From Entoloma clypeatum (lineage: Eukaryota > Basidiomycota > Agaricomycetes > Agaricales > Entolomataceae), in assembly GCA_963565915.1 (NCBI GenBank), contig OY751496.1:1-64000 (forward strand): DNA of 64,000 nt, read 5' to 3'. The notes below the pieces were generated by a model. It saw only the letters and a list, made by a program, of their open reading frames with translations, had not been told where the DNA came from and did no database searches. Below are positions 34,246-45,641 of the stretch, one piece after another. Numbering within the stretch: the stretch's first letter is position 1; each line of letters starts with the position of its first letter. Made by a program: the position numbers and the translations under genes.

Positions 34246-34670
34246 TTAGGGTGGGGGAAAGGCGAATAACGCGGGATGTTTTGCGAGCATCCCCAGGAAA
34301 TTGCCGATATTGTAACGTTTGTCGGAGGCGTCATCCCTATCAAAGAGACGACATTTGTGGAGGAGGTCATCTACCGTCTCGAGAGTGTCATCGCCGCAGG
34401 CGCATGTGAATGGGCCCGGATGTTTGAAACGTTGTCTGTAGGCACCGATGGGGGCATGGCCCAGGGTGGCGCGGGTGAGGCGAGCGAACAACGCGTTGTT
34501 GTTGCCCGCCCAGGAATTGAGCCAGGGTCCACCTTTGACGTGGTCCGGTTGGAATACCTTCTCTTTGTCTCCAGTGTGGAGAGGGAGGAAGGAGCGACCT
34601 CGGAATTCGGAGGCCCACCATCCAACGCTGGCCTTGGCGAGAAATTGGTCCTGCTGAGCTGCTGATGTCT
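34246..34670 (-). pseudogene. 5'-truncated LINE reverse-transcriptase C-terminus
   Basis: The minus-strand reading frame gives a Trp/Phe-rich segment and then LTRATLGHAPIGAYRQRF, CACGDD.LET and LLHKCRLFDR. This is the conserved end of fungal LINE polyproteins after the RNase H region (C.C...ET..H.L..CP). The frame is open to about 34670 and then stops matching, so the copy lacks the endonuclease and polymerase and is a dead 3' fragment. Confidence 0.7.
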
Positions 34671-34685
34671 ATCAACTCCTAGCGC

Positions 34686-34767
34686 CTAAGATACCTCCTG
34701 GCTCAGTGGTCAATAACACCGTTGGGGATTTAGTATACAAGGTCCAGGGTTCGATTCTCTGGGAACT
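34686..34767 (+). repeat. tRNA-like pol III unit, probable SINE head
   Basis: A perfect A box (TGGCTCAGTGG, 34699-34709) and B box (GGTTCGATTCT, 34748-34758) stand 38 bases apart. The T arm folds (CAGGG/CTCTG around TTCGATT), but the acceptor and anticodon stems do not pair properly, so it is unlikely to be a functional tRNA. It begins 16 bases from the end of the LINE fragment. Confidence 0.55.
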
Positions 34768-35412
34768 AACCTTTTATGGTATCGCATATCTCATTTGCTT
34801 TTGTAAATCTATATAGAACCCCGACGAAATGCGGCGGTTGGCGGACCACGACACGCCCCTGTGATACAGCAACTATACAGTAACGGTGGTGCGGAAGGAA
34901 CGGACGTGGCTGGCAGACAGCCTCGAGAACTGCGACACGTGACTGAAATGCAGCAGCGGTAGGTTAAGTGCGTTTAAATTAAATTCACAGCGCATGGGAA
35001 TACACACGACAGTGCCTGCCCTGGGGCGTGACATCAGCCGCAGGACCGGGCGCGCGGGGCTGAGACAACGCCAGGTTCTCTCCCTCGCCATTCATCCCTC
35101 TCCAGTCGCGTTGGCCTTCATCTATGTTCTTTCGTCTGAGGCCGTGAATATTGGGGGGATGTAAATTAAATATATGTTTTGAGATAGTTCATAGACATAA
35201 ATTTGAAGGCTGTTGTGAGCCAATCAAGGCGTGATAACCCTAAGATTGGCAGTTGAGACAGTGAGAAAAGGGCCGTTGTGAGTGTGCTGTGGGGTTGTCA
35301 AAGGGTGGGATACAAACTAATAGCAGACAAGTTTGGCTTGGACGGATTGCCACAATATTGATGTGAGCCGGGAAACGGCAGTAGCCCTATATGCAACTGC
35401 CCCGGAATAACA
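34768..35412. other. Spacer before the hammerhead element array
   Basis: Contains a variant of the shared motif (34936-34950, CACGTGACTGAAATG) followed by GCGGTAGG as in other copies. No gene seen. Confidence 0.3.
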
Positions 35413-36130
35413 TTAGGGGATTGATACAGTGGGTGCGGACAGCAGGTATGAACAGATACAGCAGATACGGACAGCAGGTATGAATAGATACAACAGGTAC
35501 AGACAGGGTATACCTTATACCTGAGGTATATACCTTATACCTATAGACCTGGGGTATTGGACCTTCCAATCTCTTGTATCTCCTAAATACATTATATCCA
35601 TCTATACCTCCATACCCTGAAACTAAACATTAGATTCAAAAAGCATACTGATAGGGTGTTGCCTGTAACTGTTCTTACGGTTTTTTTGGGTTCTGGTTAG
35701 TTTACTTGTTGTATATCCTTCGGGATAGCTTTTCGTCTTCAAAGTTCTTGAGACTTTGATTTGGGAACGACTCGCTATTTCGGTTCACTGTGGTGCGCCT
35801 TTCTGTCGGTTCGCTGATGGGGATTCCCCATAGCCTTGTCCTTGCAGGGTCCCTTCGGGACCCTGTTCGGTTCCGGGTTGTGGCGTTCTTCCCTGTCACG
35901 CCGCTGTCAGACTAGGCCCAAAAGTGAACAATAGGCAGAGTCAGCTGTCCCAGAGAACAATAGCGTTATTGTTCTCTGGAATGACTCAACGATTGCCGTA
36001 TTCGGACCTGATGAGGCCTTTAAAGGCCGAAATAGGATCCTGGACTTTCCCCAAGTCCTATTGTCCACTCGGCACAGGCCCCACAGTCGCCCCTTCCATA
36101 GTCCTTCTTTGTGAAGGAACTACTTCTTCC
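35413..36130 (+). mobile_element. Telomere-anchored hammerhead element, subfamily B, copy 1
   Basis: Near-identical to 37701-38423 and homologous in its 3' half to subfamily A (shared ATGGGG/CCCCAT hairpin, AGAGAACAATA hairpin and ribozyme). The left end is abrupt and lacks telomeric repeats, so it is probably 5'-truncated. The 3' end has a hairpin (AGTCCTTC/GAAGGAACT, about 36099-36120) and merges with CCCTAA repeats at 36129. Confidence 0.6.
35994..36074 (+). ncRNA. Type I hammerhead ribozyme, copy 2
   Basis: Core CTGATGA at 36008-36014 and GAAA at 36029-36032. Stem II loop is TTTAAA. Stem I GGAC/GTCC and TGCCG/CGGCA are kept while the internal loop differs from subfamily A. Predicted cleavage is between 36062 and 36063. 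Confidence 0.87.
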
Positions 36131-36153
36131 CTAACCCCTAACCTAACCCTAAC
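36129..36153. repeat. Interstitial telomeric repeats between elements
   Basis: CCCTAA/CCCCTAA units join the 3' end of element B copy 1 to the 5' end of element A copy 2. Confidence 0.85.
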
Positions 36154-36865
36154 CGGTTAACGTTAGGGGCTGGGGGTGAGTCCGGCCTTTGCTAGACTCA
36201 ACGACGGACGTGCGCCCAACCCTAGGGTTGGGTTGGGAATGTGGGTCATCTCGCTCAGCTGGTGTCGGTTCGAACAATCGACATGTCTAGCGATGAGATG
36301 GCCTGCTTGTTCGCCCTTGCTTACTCCAGCTCTGATGTCGACCATTGTGTCTGGCGTTTTTACGTACATTTCGTAAATAATGTACTTAGGTGGTTTCCCG
36401 TAACTGTTCTTACATGTTACTGGGTATTGGTTAGTTTTCTTGTTGTGTGTCCCTCGGGATAACGGTCTTCGCCTTCAAAGATCTTCGGACTTTGATGTGG
36501 GAGCGATCCGCTATCTCGGTTCACTCGGATCTCACCCGGACCGTTGGTCCGTGATGGGGATTCCCCATAGCCTTACCTTTGCAGGGTCCTACTCGGGTCC
36601 TGTCTTGGCGAGCGCTATTGTGGCGTTTTCCTCTCACGACCTGTCAGGCGTGTGACGAAGTGGACAATAGGCGGAGTCAGCTGCCCAGAGAACAATAGTT
36701 CTATTGTTCTCTGAATGACTCAACCGATTGCCGTTTTCGGACCTGATGAGGCCTATAAAGGCCGAAATAGGATCCCGGACTTATCCCAAGTCCTATTGTC
36801 CACATCGGCACACAGGCCCCTCAGTCGCACTCCTCCTCGCTGCGCTCGTCGTAGTGCTCCTCCCC
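36154..36865 (+). mobile_element. Telomere-anchored hammerhead element, subfamily A, copy 2
   Basis: A 712-base unit between telomeric repeats on both sides. It shares the layout of 271-1028 but lacks about 46 bases in the middle. CCCTAAC at 36147-36153 and GTTAGGG at 36162-36168 form a head-to-head telomeric hairpin at its left junction. Confidence 0.65.
36729..36810 (+). ncRNA. Type I hammerhead ribozyme, copy 3
   Basis: Core CTGATGA 36743-36749 and GAAA 36764-36767; stem I GGAC/GTCC plus TGCCG/CGGCA; stem III differs from copy 1 by one T to C change. Predicted cleavage is between 36797 and 36798. Confidence 0.87.
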
Positions 36866-36875
36866 TAACCCTAAC
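36862..36875. repeat. Two telomeric units joining element copies
   Basis: CCCCTAACCCTAAC is all that separates two subfamily A copies. Confidence 0.8.
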
Positions 36876-37587
36876 CGGTTAACGTTAGGGGCTGGGGGTG
36901 AGTCCGGCCCTTGCTAGACTCAACGACGGACGTGCGCCCAACCCTAGGGTTGGGTTGGGAATGTGGGTCATCTCGCTCAGCTGGTGTCGGTTCGAACAAT
37001 CGACATGTCTAGCGATGAGATGGCTTGCTTGTTCGCCCTTGCTTACTCCAGCTCTGATGTCGACCATTGTGTCTGGCGTTTTTACGTACATTTCGTAAAT
37101 AATGTACTTAGGTGGTTTCCCGTAACTGTTCTTACATGTTACTGGGTATTGGTTAGTTTTCTTGTTGTGTGTCCTTCGGGATAACGGTCTTCGCCTTCAA
37201 AGATCTTCGGACTTTGATGTGGGAGCGATCCGTTATCTCGGTTCACTCGGATCTCACCCGGACCGCTGGTCCGTGATGGGGATTCCCCATAGCCTTACCT
37301 TTGCAGGGTCCTACTCGGGTCCTGTCTTGGCGAGCGCTATTGTGGCGTTTTCCTCTCACGACCTGTCAGGCGTGTGACGAAGTGGACAATAGGCGGAGTC
37401 AGCTGCCCAGAGAACAATAGTTCTATTGTTCTCTGAATGACTCAACCGATTGCCGTTTTCGGACCTGATGAGGCCTATAAAGGCCGAAATAGGATCCCGG
37501 ACTTATCCCAAGTCCTATTGTCCACATCGGCACACAGGCCCCTCAGTCGCACTCCTCCTCGCTGCGCTCGTCGTAGTGCTCCTCCCC
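36876..37587 (+). mobile_element. Telomere-anchored hammerhead element, subfamily A, copy 3
   Basis: A tandem near-identical copy of 36154-36865 (offset 722, including the telomeric linker). Differences are a few substitutions. Its C-rich 3' end runs into telomeric repeats at 37584. Confidence 0.65.
37451..37532 (+). ncRNA. Type I hammerhead ribozyme, copy 4
   Basis: Identical in sequence to copy 3. Core CTGATGA 37465-37471; predicted cleavage between 37519 and 37520. Confidence 0.87.
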
Positions 37588-37611
37588 TAACCCCTAACCC
37601 CTAACCCCCAA
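37584..37611. repeat. Interstitial telomeric repeats before element B copy 2
   Basis: Four CCCCTAA-type units follow the third subfamily A copy and precede AACCAGTTAAC, which resembles the ACCGGTTAAC start of subfamily A. Confidence 0.85.
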
Positions 37612-38423
37612 CCAGTTAACAGCAGACACTAACACCAAACTCTAACATGTGACATGTGACACGTATTTTGATCTGTTTGTTTGGTTATGTATTAAATTTA
37701 CTCAGCAGGGGATTGATACAGTGGGTGCGGACAGCAGGTATGAACAGATACAGCAGATACGGACAGCAGGTATGAATAGATACAACAGGTACAGACAGGG
37801 TATACCTTATACCTGAGGTATATACCTTATACCTATAGACCTGGGGTATTGGACCTTCCAATCTCTTGTATCTCCTAAATACATTATATCCATCTATACC
37901 TCCATACCCTGAAACTAAACATTAGATTCAAAAAGCATACTGATAGGGTGTTGCCTGTAACTGTTCTTACGGTTTTTTTGGGTTCTGGTTAGTTTACTTG
38001 TTGTATATCCTTCGGGATAGCTTTTCGTCTTCAAAGTTCTTGAGACTTTGATTTGGGAACGACTCGCTATTTCGGTTCACTGTGGTGCGCCTTTCTGTCG
38101 GTTCGCTGATGGGGATTCCCCATAGCCTTGTCCTTGCAGGGTCCCTTCGGGACCCTGTTCGGTTCCGGGTTGTGGCGTTCTTCCCTGTCACGCCGCTGTC
38201 AGACTAGGCCCAAAAGTGAACAATAGGCAGAGTCAGCTGTCCCAGAGAACAATAGCGTTATTGTTCTCTGGAATGACTCAACGATTGCCGTATTCGGACC
38301 TGATGAGGCCTTTAAAGGCCGAAATAGGATCCTGGACTTTCCCCAAGTCCTATTGTCCACTCGGCACAGGCCCCACAGTCGCCCCTTTCCATAGTCCTTC
38401 TTTGTGAAGGAACTACTTCTTCC
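37612..38423 (+). mobile_element. Telomere-anchored hammerhead element, subfamily B, copy 2
   Basis: About 812 bases; the part from 37701 matches 35413-36128 at an offset of 2288-2292. Its left end follows telomeric repeats, so it is probably the full-length subfamily B unit. It includes the block also present at about 1240-1400 and 1590-1750. The right end (CTTCTTCC at 38423) meets unrelated sequence with no telomeric repeat, so this may be the innermost insertion or a recombination joint. Confidence 0.6.
38286..38366 (+). ncRNA. Type I hammerhead ribozyme, copy 5
   Basis: Same sequence as copy 2. Core CTGATGA 38300-38306; predicted cleavage between 38354 and 38355. Confidence 0.87.
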
Positions 38424-38607
38424 TATCATGGGGTTGAACCAGAACCGGTGACCATTCCCTCGTGCTCGTTCCTCGCTCGCGCGTGCAAGGACGAGAACGT
38501 ATGAACGCAGAACGTGGTAACGCGTTACGTGTATGTGACATTCTCCACTACTCACAACTTTTGAGTTTGCGCTTCCGATGGTTACGAGCACTAACAGCTG
38601 GTCACCG

Positions 38608-38767
38608 GTCAGGCTCCTAAACCAACCCCTCGACAAGCTTGAACGCGTTCTCTATGCTATACATGTATTACCTCATTATTTGGTTCATCCTTAACACGTG
38701 CACTACAAACAAACCTAAAAACGCGAACACTTTCAAGCTTGTCGAGGGGATGGTTTAGGAGCCTGAC
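38608..38767. repeat. 36-base inverted repeat, 160-base fold-back unit
   Basis: Arms at 38608-38643 and 38732-38767 are inverted copies with a single mismatch. The interior has no coding content. It sits between the hammerhead array and the duplicated 8.9-kb block. Confidence 0.7.
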
Positions 38768-39732
38768 AGCTGGGTAGTATGGGGGAAGCCATGACGAAAA
38801 ACTCGAGCCCGACGGCCGTTTGATTTTCAGGTACAGAGCTTGTGTTCATAGTTGTCGACATCAATCTAATCATAACTTTCCTCCGACGAGGACGACGTTT
38901 TCTCCCCTTTACTAGTTGCTCTGCTTGTCTCGATGGTAATTAACTTTTAGTATGCGGGAATGGACCAGCATACAACACATTTGGAACACATGGTCAATCC
39001 CTTTGTTCTTGAGAACATACTATAAGTACCATGTATTTGGACATCATTTGTTTAGTGCTTCGTTGTCGAAGAATCTGGGGCGGCGAGTTAGGGCAAATGT
39101 GATTTTGGAACGAGAGAGGTACGGACCCCTTCGAGTCAGTGGAGACGGCGGTATTGGTAGGTCTGAGTGAGGGTATGATGGTGACGAGGGAGGTGCTGGT
39201 GACGAGACCAGCGCTATGGTGCTCGTGGAACGGAAAAGGTGCTGCCCACCTACGTGCTCGTCGTGGTCGAGTTATCGCCTAGAGTTAATGGAGCCGGAGG
39301 GATTCGAGGGAAGACTGGCAGGAAATGGAAGTCAGTTAGTCGATTGATCAGTGTCGGTGACGTAGGACATTGTGCAGAGCGTCTATCCGCAGGGTGGTCG
39401 TTCGCGAAAGTCTGGAGATGGGGGTACGAATCATTCTTTCGTTTCCTTTTTGCCGAGCGCCACGCACCCAATACATGCACGCAAAGCATGCATGAGACGG
39501 AGCCTTGAGTCGGAGTGTGGCGGCTCGACGCTCCGGATCATATCAGTCAGCCTTCAGGCAGCATACCCGCAGTACCAAGAGTTCGAAAGTTCATTGTTGA
39601 ACTCTCAGTACGCAAAATTGAAACGCTAACCCAAGATGATGCAATTAACAGTAGCTGTGCTTTCTGGGATGTACATGTAGAAAACCCGATACCTCTCCTC
39701 GAACCCAAAAGAAAATGAGATATGTAGGATCG

Positions 39733-40550
39733 TTAGAGGCTGATGTTGACGTACGCCTTGATCAAGGCGGTGATGTTAACGAGACCGAGGAGCTTGACGA
39801 TTGCAAGGACGTCGGCTTGAGCATTCAGAAGACCGCAGAACGAGACCTGGAGGCCAGCAACAATAGAGAAGGTGACCTGAAGCAGCTCCGCCAGGCAGGC
39901 GCTGTTGGAATGACCTGTCAGTAACAGCACTCAACAACGACCATACAACTTACCCGATGCTGACAATGAATTGAAGGCAAACTTTGATATCCGACTTGAC
40001 ACAGGCATGGAAGGCGACCGACAGAACGGTGCAAATGGCCTAAACAGCAATCGTTATTGAGCTGACACACTCAGGCTTGTGACTGTGTTGCAGACTTACG
40101 ACAAAGACATTGATGACGAGTTGGGCGAGAGCCGCGACAGAGATCACTGCGCCGTTGGTGGAAAGGACGGCGCTGAGTTCGAGGTCGACCATCGCCTTCA
40201 CATCGACGACGGCAGCTCCAAGAGCGCCGCGGAGCATCTCGAGGTGTGGCTCAATGACTTCGAAGTTCACGGTACCGTCGACACCGACAGCTGCGTCTGC
40301 CAAAGAAGACAAATTTTGAGTGAAACGGAAAGCGAGAGAAAAGGGATGGACACCACTAACTCAGATTGTCTGAAACAACGGCGACGCGACTTTGCATATC
40401 GGCAAAGAGGGTGGGGATGTTGGAGCAGCCACAACGCCGGTCGAGAGCGTTGTGGTCTGCTTCAGCTGCGCGCGCAGGAAGACTAGTGGCAGAGGCGAGA
40501 CCGGCGAGGGCACCGGTGGCGAAGAGGAGGATGGACTTGAAGGAAGGCAT
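39733..40550 (-). CDS. Small secreted protein, left copy
   Basis: Model complement(join(39733..39901, 39954..40039, 40100..40296, 40361..40550)), 213 residues, with GT..AG introns of 52-64 bases. A signal peptide (MPSFKSILLFATGALAGLASA) is followed by RCGCSNIPTLFADMQ and then hydrophobic helices rich in Ala, Val and Leu. The paralogue at 57254-58046 has the same four exons, including an identical 86-base third exon. I recall related small proteins in Rhizoctonia annotated only as transmembrane or hypothetical. It does not have the eight-cysteine hydrophobin pattern. Probably secreted or membrane-associated; function unknown. Confidence 0.72.
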
Positions 40551-40640
40551 TGTGAAATGAGTGTGAGGTTGGGAGGAGAAGCTAGCGAGCTGAGAGACGA
40601 CTGAAGCTGATGGAGGGGGTGTCGTCGGCGGCAGGGGAAA

Positions 40641-40647
40641 CTTTATA
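40641..40647 (-). promoter_or_regulatory. TATA-like box of secreted-protein gene
   Basis: TATAAAG on the minus strand about 91 bases upstream of the ATG at 40550; the paralogue has TATAAAA about 97 bases upstream. Confidence 0.5.
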
Positions 40648-43600
40648 AGAACACGAAATGCCGAACCTTCCCAGGACGAAGCGAGGTAGTGGGACCCTGT
40701 ATATGATCAATAAGTTCCCTAACATGCAAGAAAAAAATTACGTTACGAGCGGCGAGGCGATCCTCGATCCCAACTCAATCCTGGAATGCTATTCCTTCCA
40801 TGTCCATATCTCCCGGGATACTACACTGTGGCAGCAGCACTCGCTCTTAGGGCCATTGAGTCAGTCGTTAACGTTCCTCATTACGGTAGAAGTAGCTACT
40901 CACAGACAGTAGCGTCGCCGCTCCTGCCAAAGTCTTGATGGTGATGATGATGCCACGTTACGCGTCACTGTCAACTGTCTGAGCCATTAAAGCCAAACAA
41001 CTGATCCGAGTCCAACATCAATTGACAAAGCCATTTTTCCGAAGAGTCTGAGGGACCAAACCATGATTGAATTTTCCCGACGAAGGAAGATTGGAAGACT
41101 TGCCCTTCAGACAGATCCACTGTTCCCACCAACGGGCAACTCATGCCTACGTGTGTATTGAAACAGGCTGCCCTGGACTTCATCAAAACGACAATTTATC
41201 TCAAAAGGCAAGTACAAGCTCTGACCCTGGAACGATTCGCGGCCAGGAACGCGAGACCCTTCGTGAAATGCAACCCCCTATACTTGAGCGAAGATACAAA
41301 TCATACGATCTCCCAAGTAGCACAAAGCCTTCAGGCTGAAGCATTCGCACCGCTTTAGATCGCGTCTGCTGAATAGTCACGCGCCAGGAGACGTCCGACT
41401 ATTACCACTGCACTTACCGTTGAGCTATTCAAGCAACATCTGGCGTTGAGTCTTGGCGGACTAGTAACTCGCGATGTACATAGCTTGGTGTGCGTACTTG
41501 CTTCTGACGTTCGACAATGACAATTGACAAAAAAAATGCCACCTCGATGAAGCATTGTCGAACAGGGGCGCAGGTACCCGGTCATGGTCTTCTTAGCCTA
41601 ATCCAACAGAGACGCTGGGAGTGATTCGGGCACGCCTTTTGTGGCAATTCGGAAATCAGTTACCGCGATCGTATCAAGGACTCAGAGGGAGCCTTACACG
41701 TGTAAGGGATGAGGTTGTTTTACTTCTGTTCACATAACTTGACGTCAGATGGTCCTCCAAATAAATCGAAAAATTTTCGCCATACTGCCCTCCACTATCT
41801 GTGCCTCAGAACAACCGCCGCCCGTAGAGGATATCAGCCCATGCCTGCTTTGAACCATGTTATGGTGACGTGCGATTACAAGGGGGAAAACAAGGCTTTG
41901 ACTGGGCAAATGGACGTCAGGCAAAGTAGGCATACCTTGTCTCTACCGTTAAGTAACTAACCCTAGCCAGATCCTGATGCCGTGACGCGAAAAAGTGCAC
42001 TTCATGACTCGAGGTCTAGGCGACCAAAGATGAGAATACACTTGGAATACGCCTTCTTTTTGACGACTAACCGTCTGAGACTCTGACTGTGAGACTGTCG
42101 TGCACTGGGGTGAGACTCCACATTTTGTCGTGCAGAAGTTCAGCGCGCTGCACTGCTACCATCGTGGCCAGCTGAGTGCAGACTGACGCCCTCCGGATCC
42201 GCACTTAGTCGAGGCGATAAGAGAACGAGCCGCCCGCAGCATTACCCCTGAATCCGACACGATTCCGGACCTGGTCCGTAGGAATCACGCCATCAGGATG
42301 TCGGCCCGCTCAGAAAGACCTTGTCATTCAAATGTTCCTCCACCCGATGACCTGTTATAGCTACCTTTGGACTGGGTTGTATGGCGTAGAAATACGATGG
42401 GCCGAGGCCGATACCATGGCTGTCCGCGCGGACCCCGACGACGCACCCGGCGCTGATTGACGATCAGATATTGTTCATGCGCCAACAAGCGGGTGTAGGT
42501 GAGATAGGTCCATAGTTCCGGCTCCCACAGTCTCGGCTCTCGAGGTGACGTGCTCAAAATTGCAGTCTTGTCGTTACCGAACATGCCGACAACTGCAGAG
42601 CCGCCGGGCGAATCCAGTGTTTCAAGGGTACAACTCGGGTTATCATTCACTGAAAGTTCGTAAGAGAAAGTACTGGATGGGATGGCAACACGTTACGCAC
42701 GATCCATTCATTGATATTAGGAGAGCGGCAGATCTTGGGATCCGGTCTAGAAGGCGCAAAGAGGGCGTCGACGGAACCCAGAAACTTCCATTGAAGGGAG
42801 GATGAAAGGAGTCGGTGAGGCTGGGAGTCGGGTTGACCAGATGACAGAATGGGATACGGTTTGTTGCGGGACGACTCGAGGTCAAGACAAGGTTGCATCT
42901 TCCTCTGACTCGTCCTCTTAGCTTCTTGTGGTGGACGTTTCGTTTGAAGGAACTTCTTGAAACATCAATGGAGAACGCACGCGCTTTACAAACTTGAGTT
43001 CAAAGAGTATGATCCCAAGACTTCGGGCAACAATGCAGGTGAAAATCAAGGCGATTTTAAGTCCTTTCAACCTTCTACTTCATCGACCTAGACAGAATAT
43101 TAACGTCATATATAAACAAGCACGGATTTCGCCCGAAATCCTTGCAGGATAGTTATGCTTACTGGCATAGCCCACTGTCGCACAACATGCCACCGCAGGA
43201 AGGGGGCGTGCCGCTCCTCCTCACGTCGTCCCAAGACTGTCCCCGTACCTCACACCAATTCGTCCGATCCGTACGTCACTGCGCCTTAAGGTGATGTGGA
43301 GGGATCATCTTATCGAACGGAGGCGCTATTGAGTGACTTCAGTCAGGCGCCGTCGGTCCTGCTTGTCTGGCTGGCGGCACCGATTGCTGCCTGGCGTGCT
43401 CGGTTGTCTGCTGTATCATTCTTGTTAGTCTGATGTCATTCCATGAGTAAAAATGAGAACGAAGTGAAAGGACCGTGAAACCGTTACCTTGCGAGAAGAA
43501 TGGATGAGGCAGTAGAGAATGTTGACAGGCCGTGGCTGTGGCTTGTAGAGGCACATTTGTATCGCCATCTGTCCGTCGTTCCCGTTAACATGTGCTGGTG

Positions 43601-44270
43601 AGAGCGAGTCAGGTAAGTTTGAGCGATGGTGCAGCGGGGGGGTCTCACCTGTCTTGTTATCATTGGTATGCTGACAGTCTCCCCTTTCCTGTCCTCCCCT
43701 CCCTCCGTCGTCCCGCGTGGCTGCGTGTCACAGTGCCACGGTCATTGATAGTGCGGGTGAGGGCTGGCCACGAATTAGTGGCGATAGAGGGCAAGTGCGA
43801 GAGTGCATACCTGTAAAGCTTTCCTTCTTTCTCGTCGTCCACATTCACTGTTTTCGCCCATACGCATGTGTTGCGCTTTCATGGAATAGGGTGGGGACAT
43901 ATGGTGACGGGGACGTGGAGTGATCGCTGTCATGACTATAGGGCCTGCCTACGGGAGACTAGGGACGTAGCGGGTCGTCGTCCGAGAACTTCCGCTGTTG
44001 AAGTGGCTGTTGGATAGGTTAGTGGGTAGGGAAGGCGGCGGCGAGGGTGCATACCTGCAGAGCGATCATTCGTCGTTGTCATTTTGGCAATGCAGCTTGA
44101 CGGTCGTGGGCCTGACACGCCATTCGTGCCAATGGTGAGGTGACACATAGGTGGTGGGGGCGGCGGGCGGCATTGTGGACGAAAAGTGGTTATCTGTGTT
44201 TGTCAATGACGTCCGAACCAAATACTTCTACTACTTTCCGCTTCATCTTGCAGGATCTGAACGTACTTGG

Positions 44271-45641
44271 ATGAAGCGCAAGGGTCGACCCACACATGGA
44301 GATAGCATCGCGGCCTCTGAATCCGTCAAGACACGTCCCCGGAAGAAACTTGGCGCCTCTCCCAGCACACCTACCTCTCGTACTAAACTTCGGAATGATC
44401 AAAAGACAGCTCCTGCCAAGAAATCCACCCGTCGACTTCTCAACCCAAAGCAAGAGGAATCCGATACGTCTCTTGTTGGACTCTTACCTACACTGGCTCC
44501 AGCGCACCTCGTCGAGCTCGCAGAAATCTGGAACTCCGATAACCGCATGCCTACTCCCGAATCTCGTCGCGCCTGGGCTCTTGCCAGGAAGCTCAAGGCG
44601 GAGATGGTACATCGCTGGTTCTACCGCCGCAAGCAGCTCGCAAAAAAGGCCAACATCCAGCTACCGAGGGAGAAGTATGCCCTTCCTGTGGGCACGCCGC
44701 CTGTCATCGAGGTAGTTTTCGCAAAAGAGGAGCCAGCTTGTGGCGACGACGGTCCGACGATGCAACCGCAGCATGACAGCGTGAAGGTCCAGCAAATCGG
44801 ACGCTCCAGCGCGTCCCCAGCGACGACGCTTCGCGACCTGACGAATATGGATTCGGATTGCCTCACTCTCCGTTCTTCGTCCCCTTTTGAGGAACGGCCG
44901 CACAACAGACGCGCATATACTCGCTCTTCGTCCTCAGCTCCAAGTTCTCTACCGTCTTCTTCGCCTCCTCCTCCAAGCTCTCCTCTCTCTTGCTCTCCCG
45001 CTTCATCCCCTTGCCCCGGATTTCCTCTTTTCCTGCGGACTGTCACATCTGCAAGTTCAGCTGACGAAGCAGACGCAGACGCTCGTCAGGTCTGGTGCAA
45101 TCAAAATAACAGCGAACAGGTTTCGAAATATACCTGCTGCCTATGTGCTTCGTCATTTCAACTAGGTATTGTGTACCGATGTCCTTCCCCTCGCTCCTTT
45201 CGTTAAACTGCAAGTCGACTCACAAACACCCTTTCTCCTCCTACACACACAGATTCTGGATCAACGCATTTACCGGCCTTCTTCAATCCTTATACTAACT
45301 TTCCTTGCGACGCGATCGAAAATCAACCTTTGGAGTATATCCCACTGCCTCTGACACCAGACTCGTTGCTACTCATGCAACTCTCTGCTATTCCGTTCCT
45401 CTCCCGCTCCGCAGATCTTCTGACGACGCCGCCTACTGATAATTCCTGTTGTGCTCAACAAATCTGTCTCGGCGGGAATACATACGCACATGATGGTTCT
45501 TTTATCGGTCGGTGTTTGCGGCCGTCCGTCTCGAGTGCTGAACATGGAGACGAAGAAGTTATGGAGTTCACCGTACATGGTCAAGTCGTGTGTGTCGACT
45601 TCCTGGAGGAGATGATGGATTTTGATGGGCTGGCCCTATAG
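44271..45641 (+). CDS. Homeodomain-like transcription factor candidate, left copy
   Basis: Model join(44271..45165, 45253..45641), 427 residues. A basic N-terminus precedes a helical segment (residues about 78-127). Its last helix VHRWFYRRKQLAKKA resembles homeodomain helix 3 (WF.N.R), but the invariant Asn is Arg119, so DNA contacts would be unusual. The rest is low-complexity Ser/Pro-rich with an acidic C-terminus, as in fungal activators. The open frame continues upstream without an ATG, so an earlier exon may exist. The exon junction (LD in SSFQLDSGS) is inferred from GT..AG and frame. Confidence 0.5.

Noticed and set aside
34686..34767. Functional tRNA gene
   Set aside because: A and B boxes are good, but acceptor and anticodon stems do not pair, so a SINE head is more likely.
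39733..40550. Hydrophobin
   Set aside because: Secreted, small and hydrophobic, but it lacks the eight-cysteine spacing.
40658..44148. Several 60-108 codon frames between the secreted-protein and homeodomain-like genes
   Set aside because: No family signal, no coherent splice chain and frames on both strands; treated as non-coding. The same applies to the right copy.
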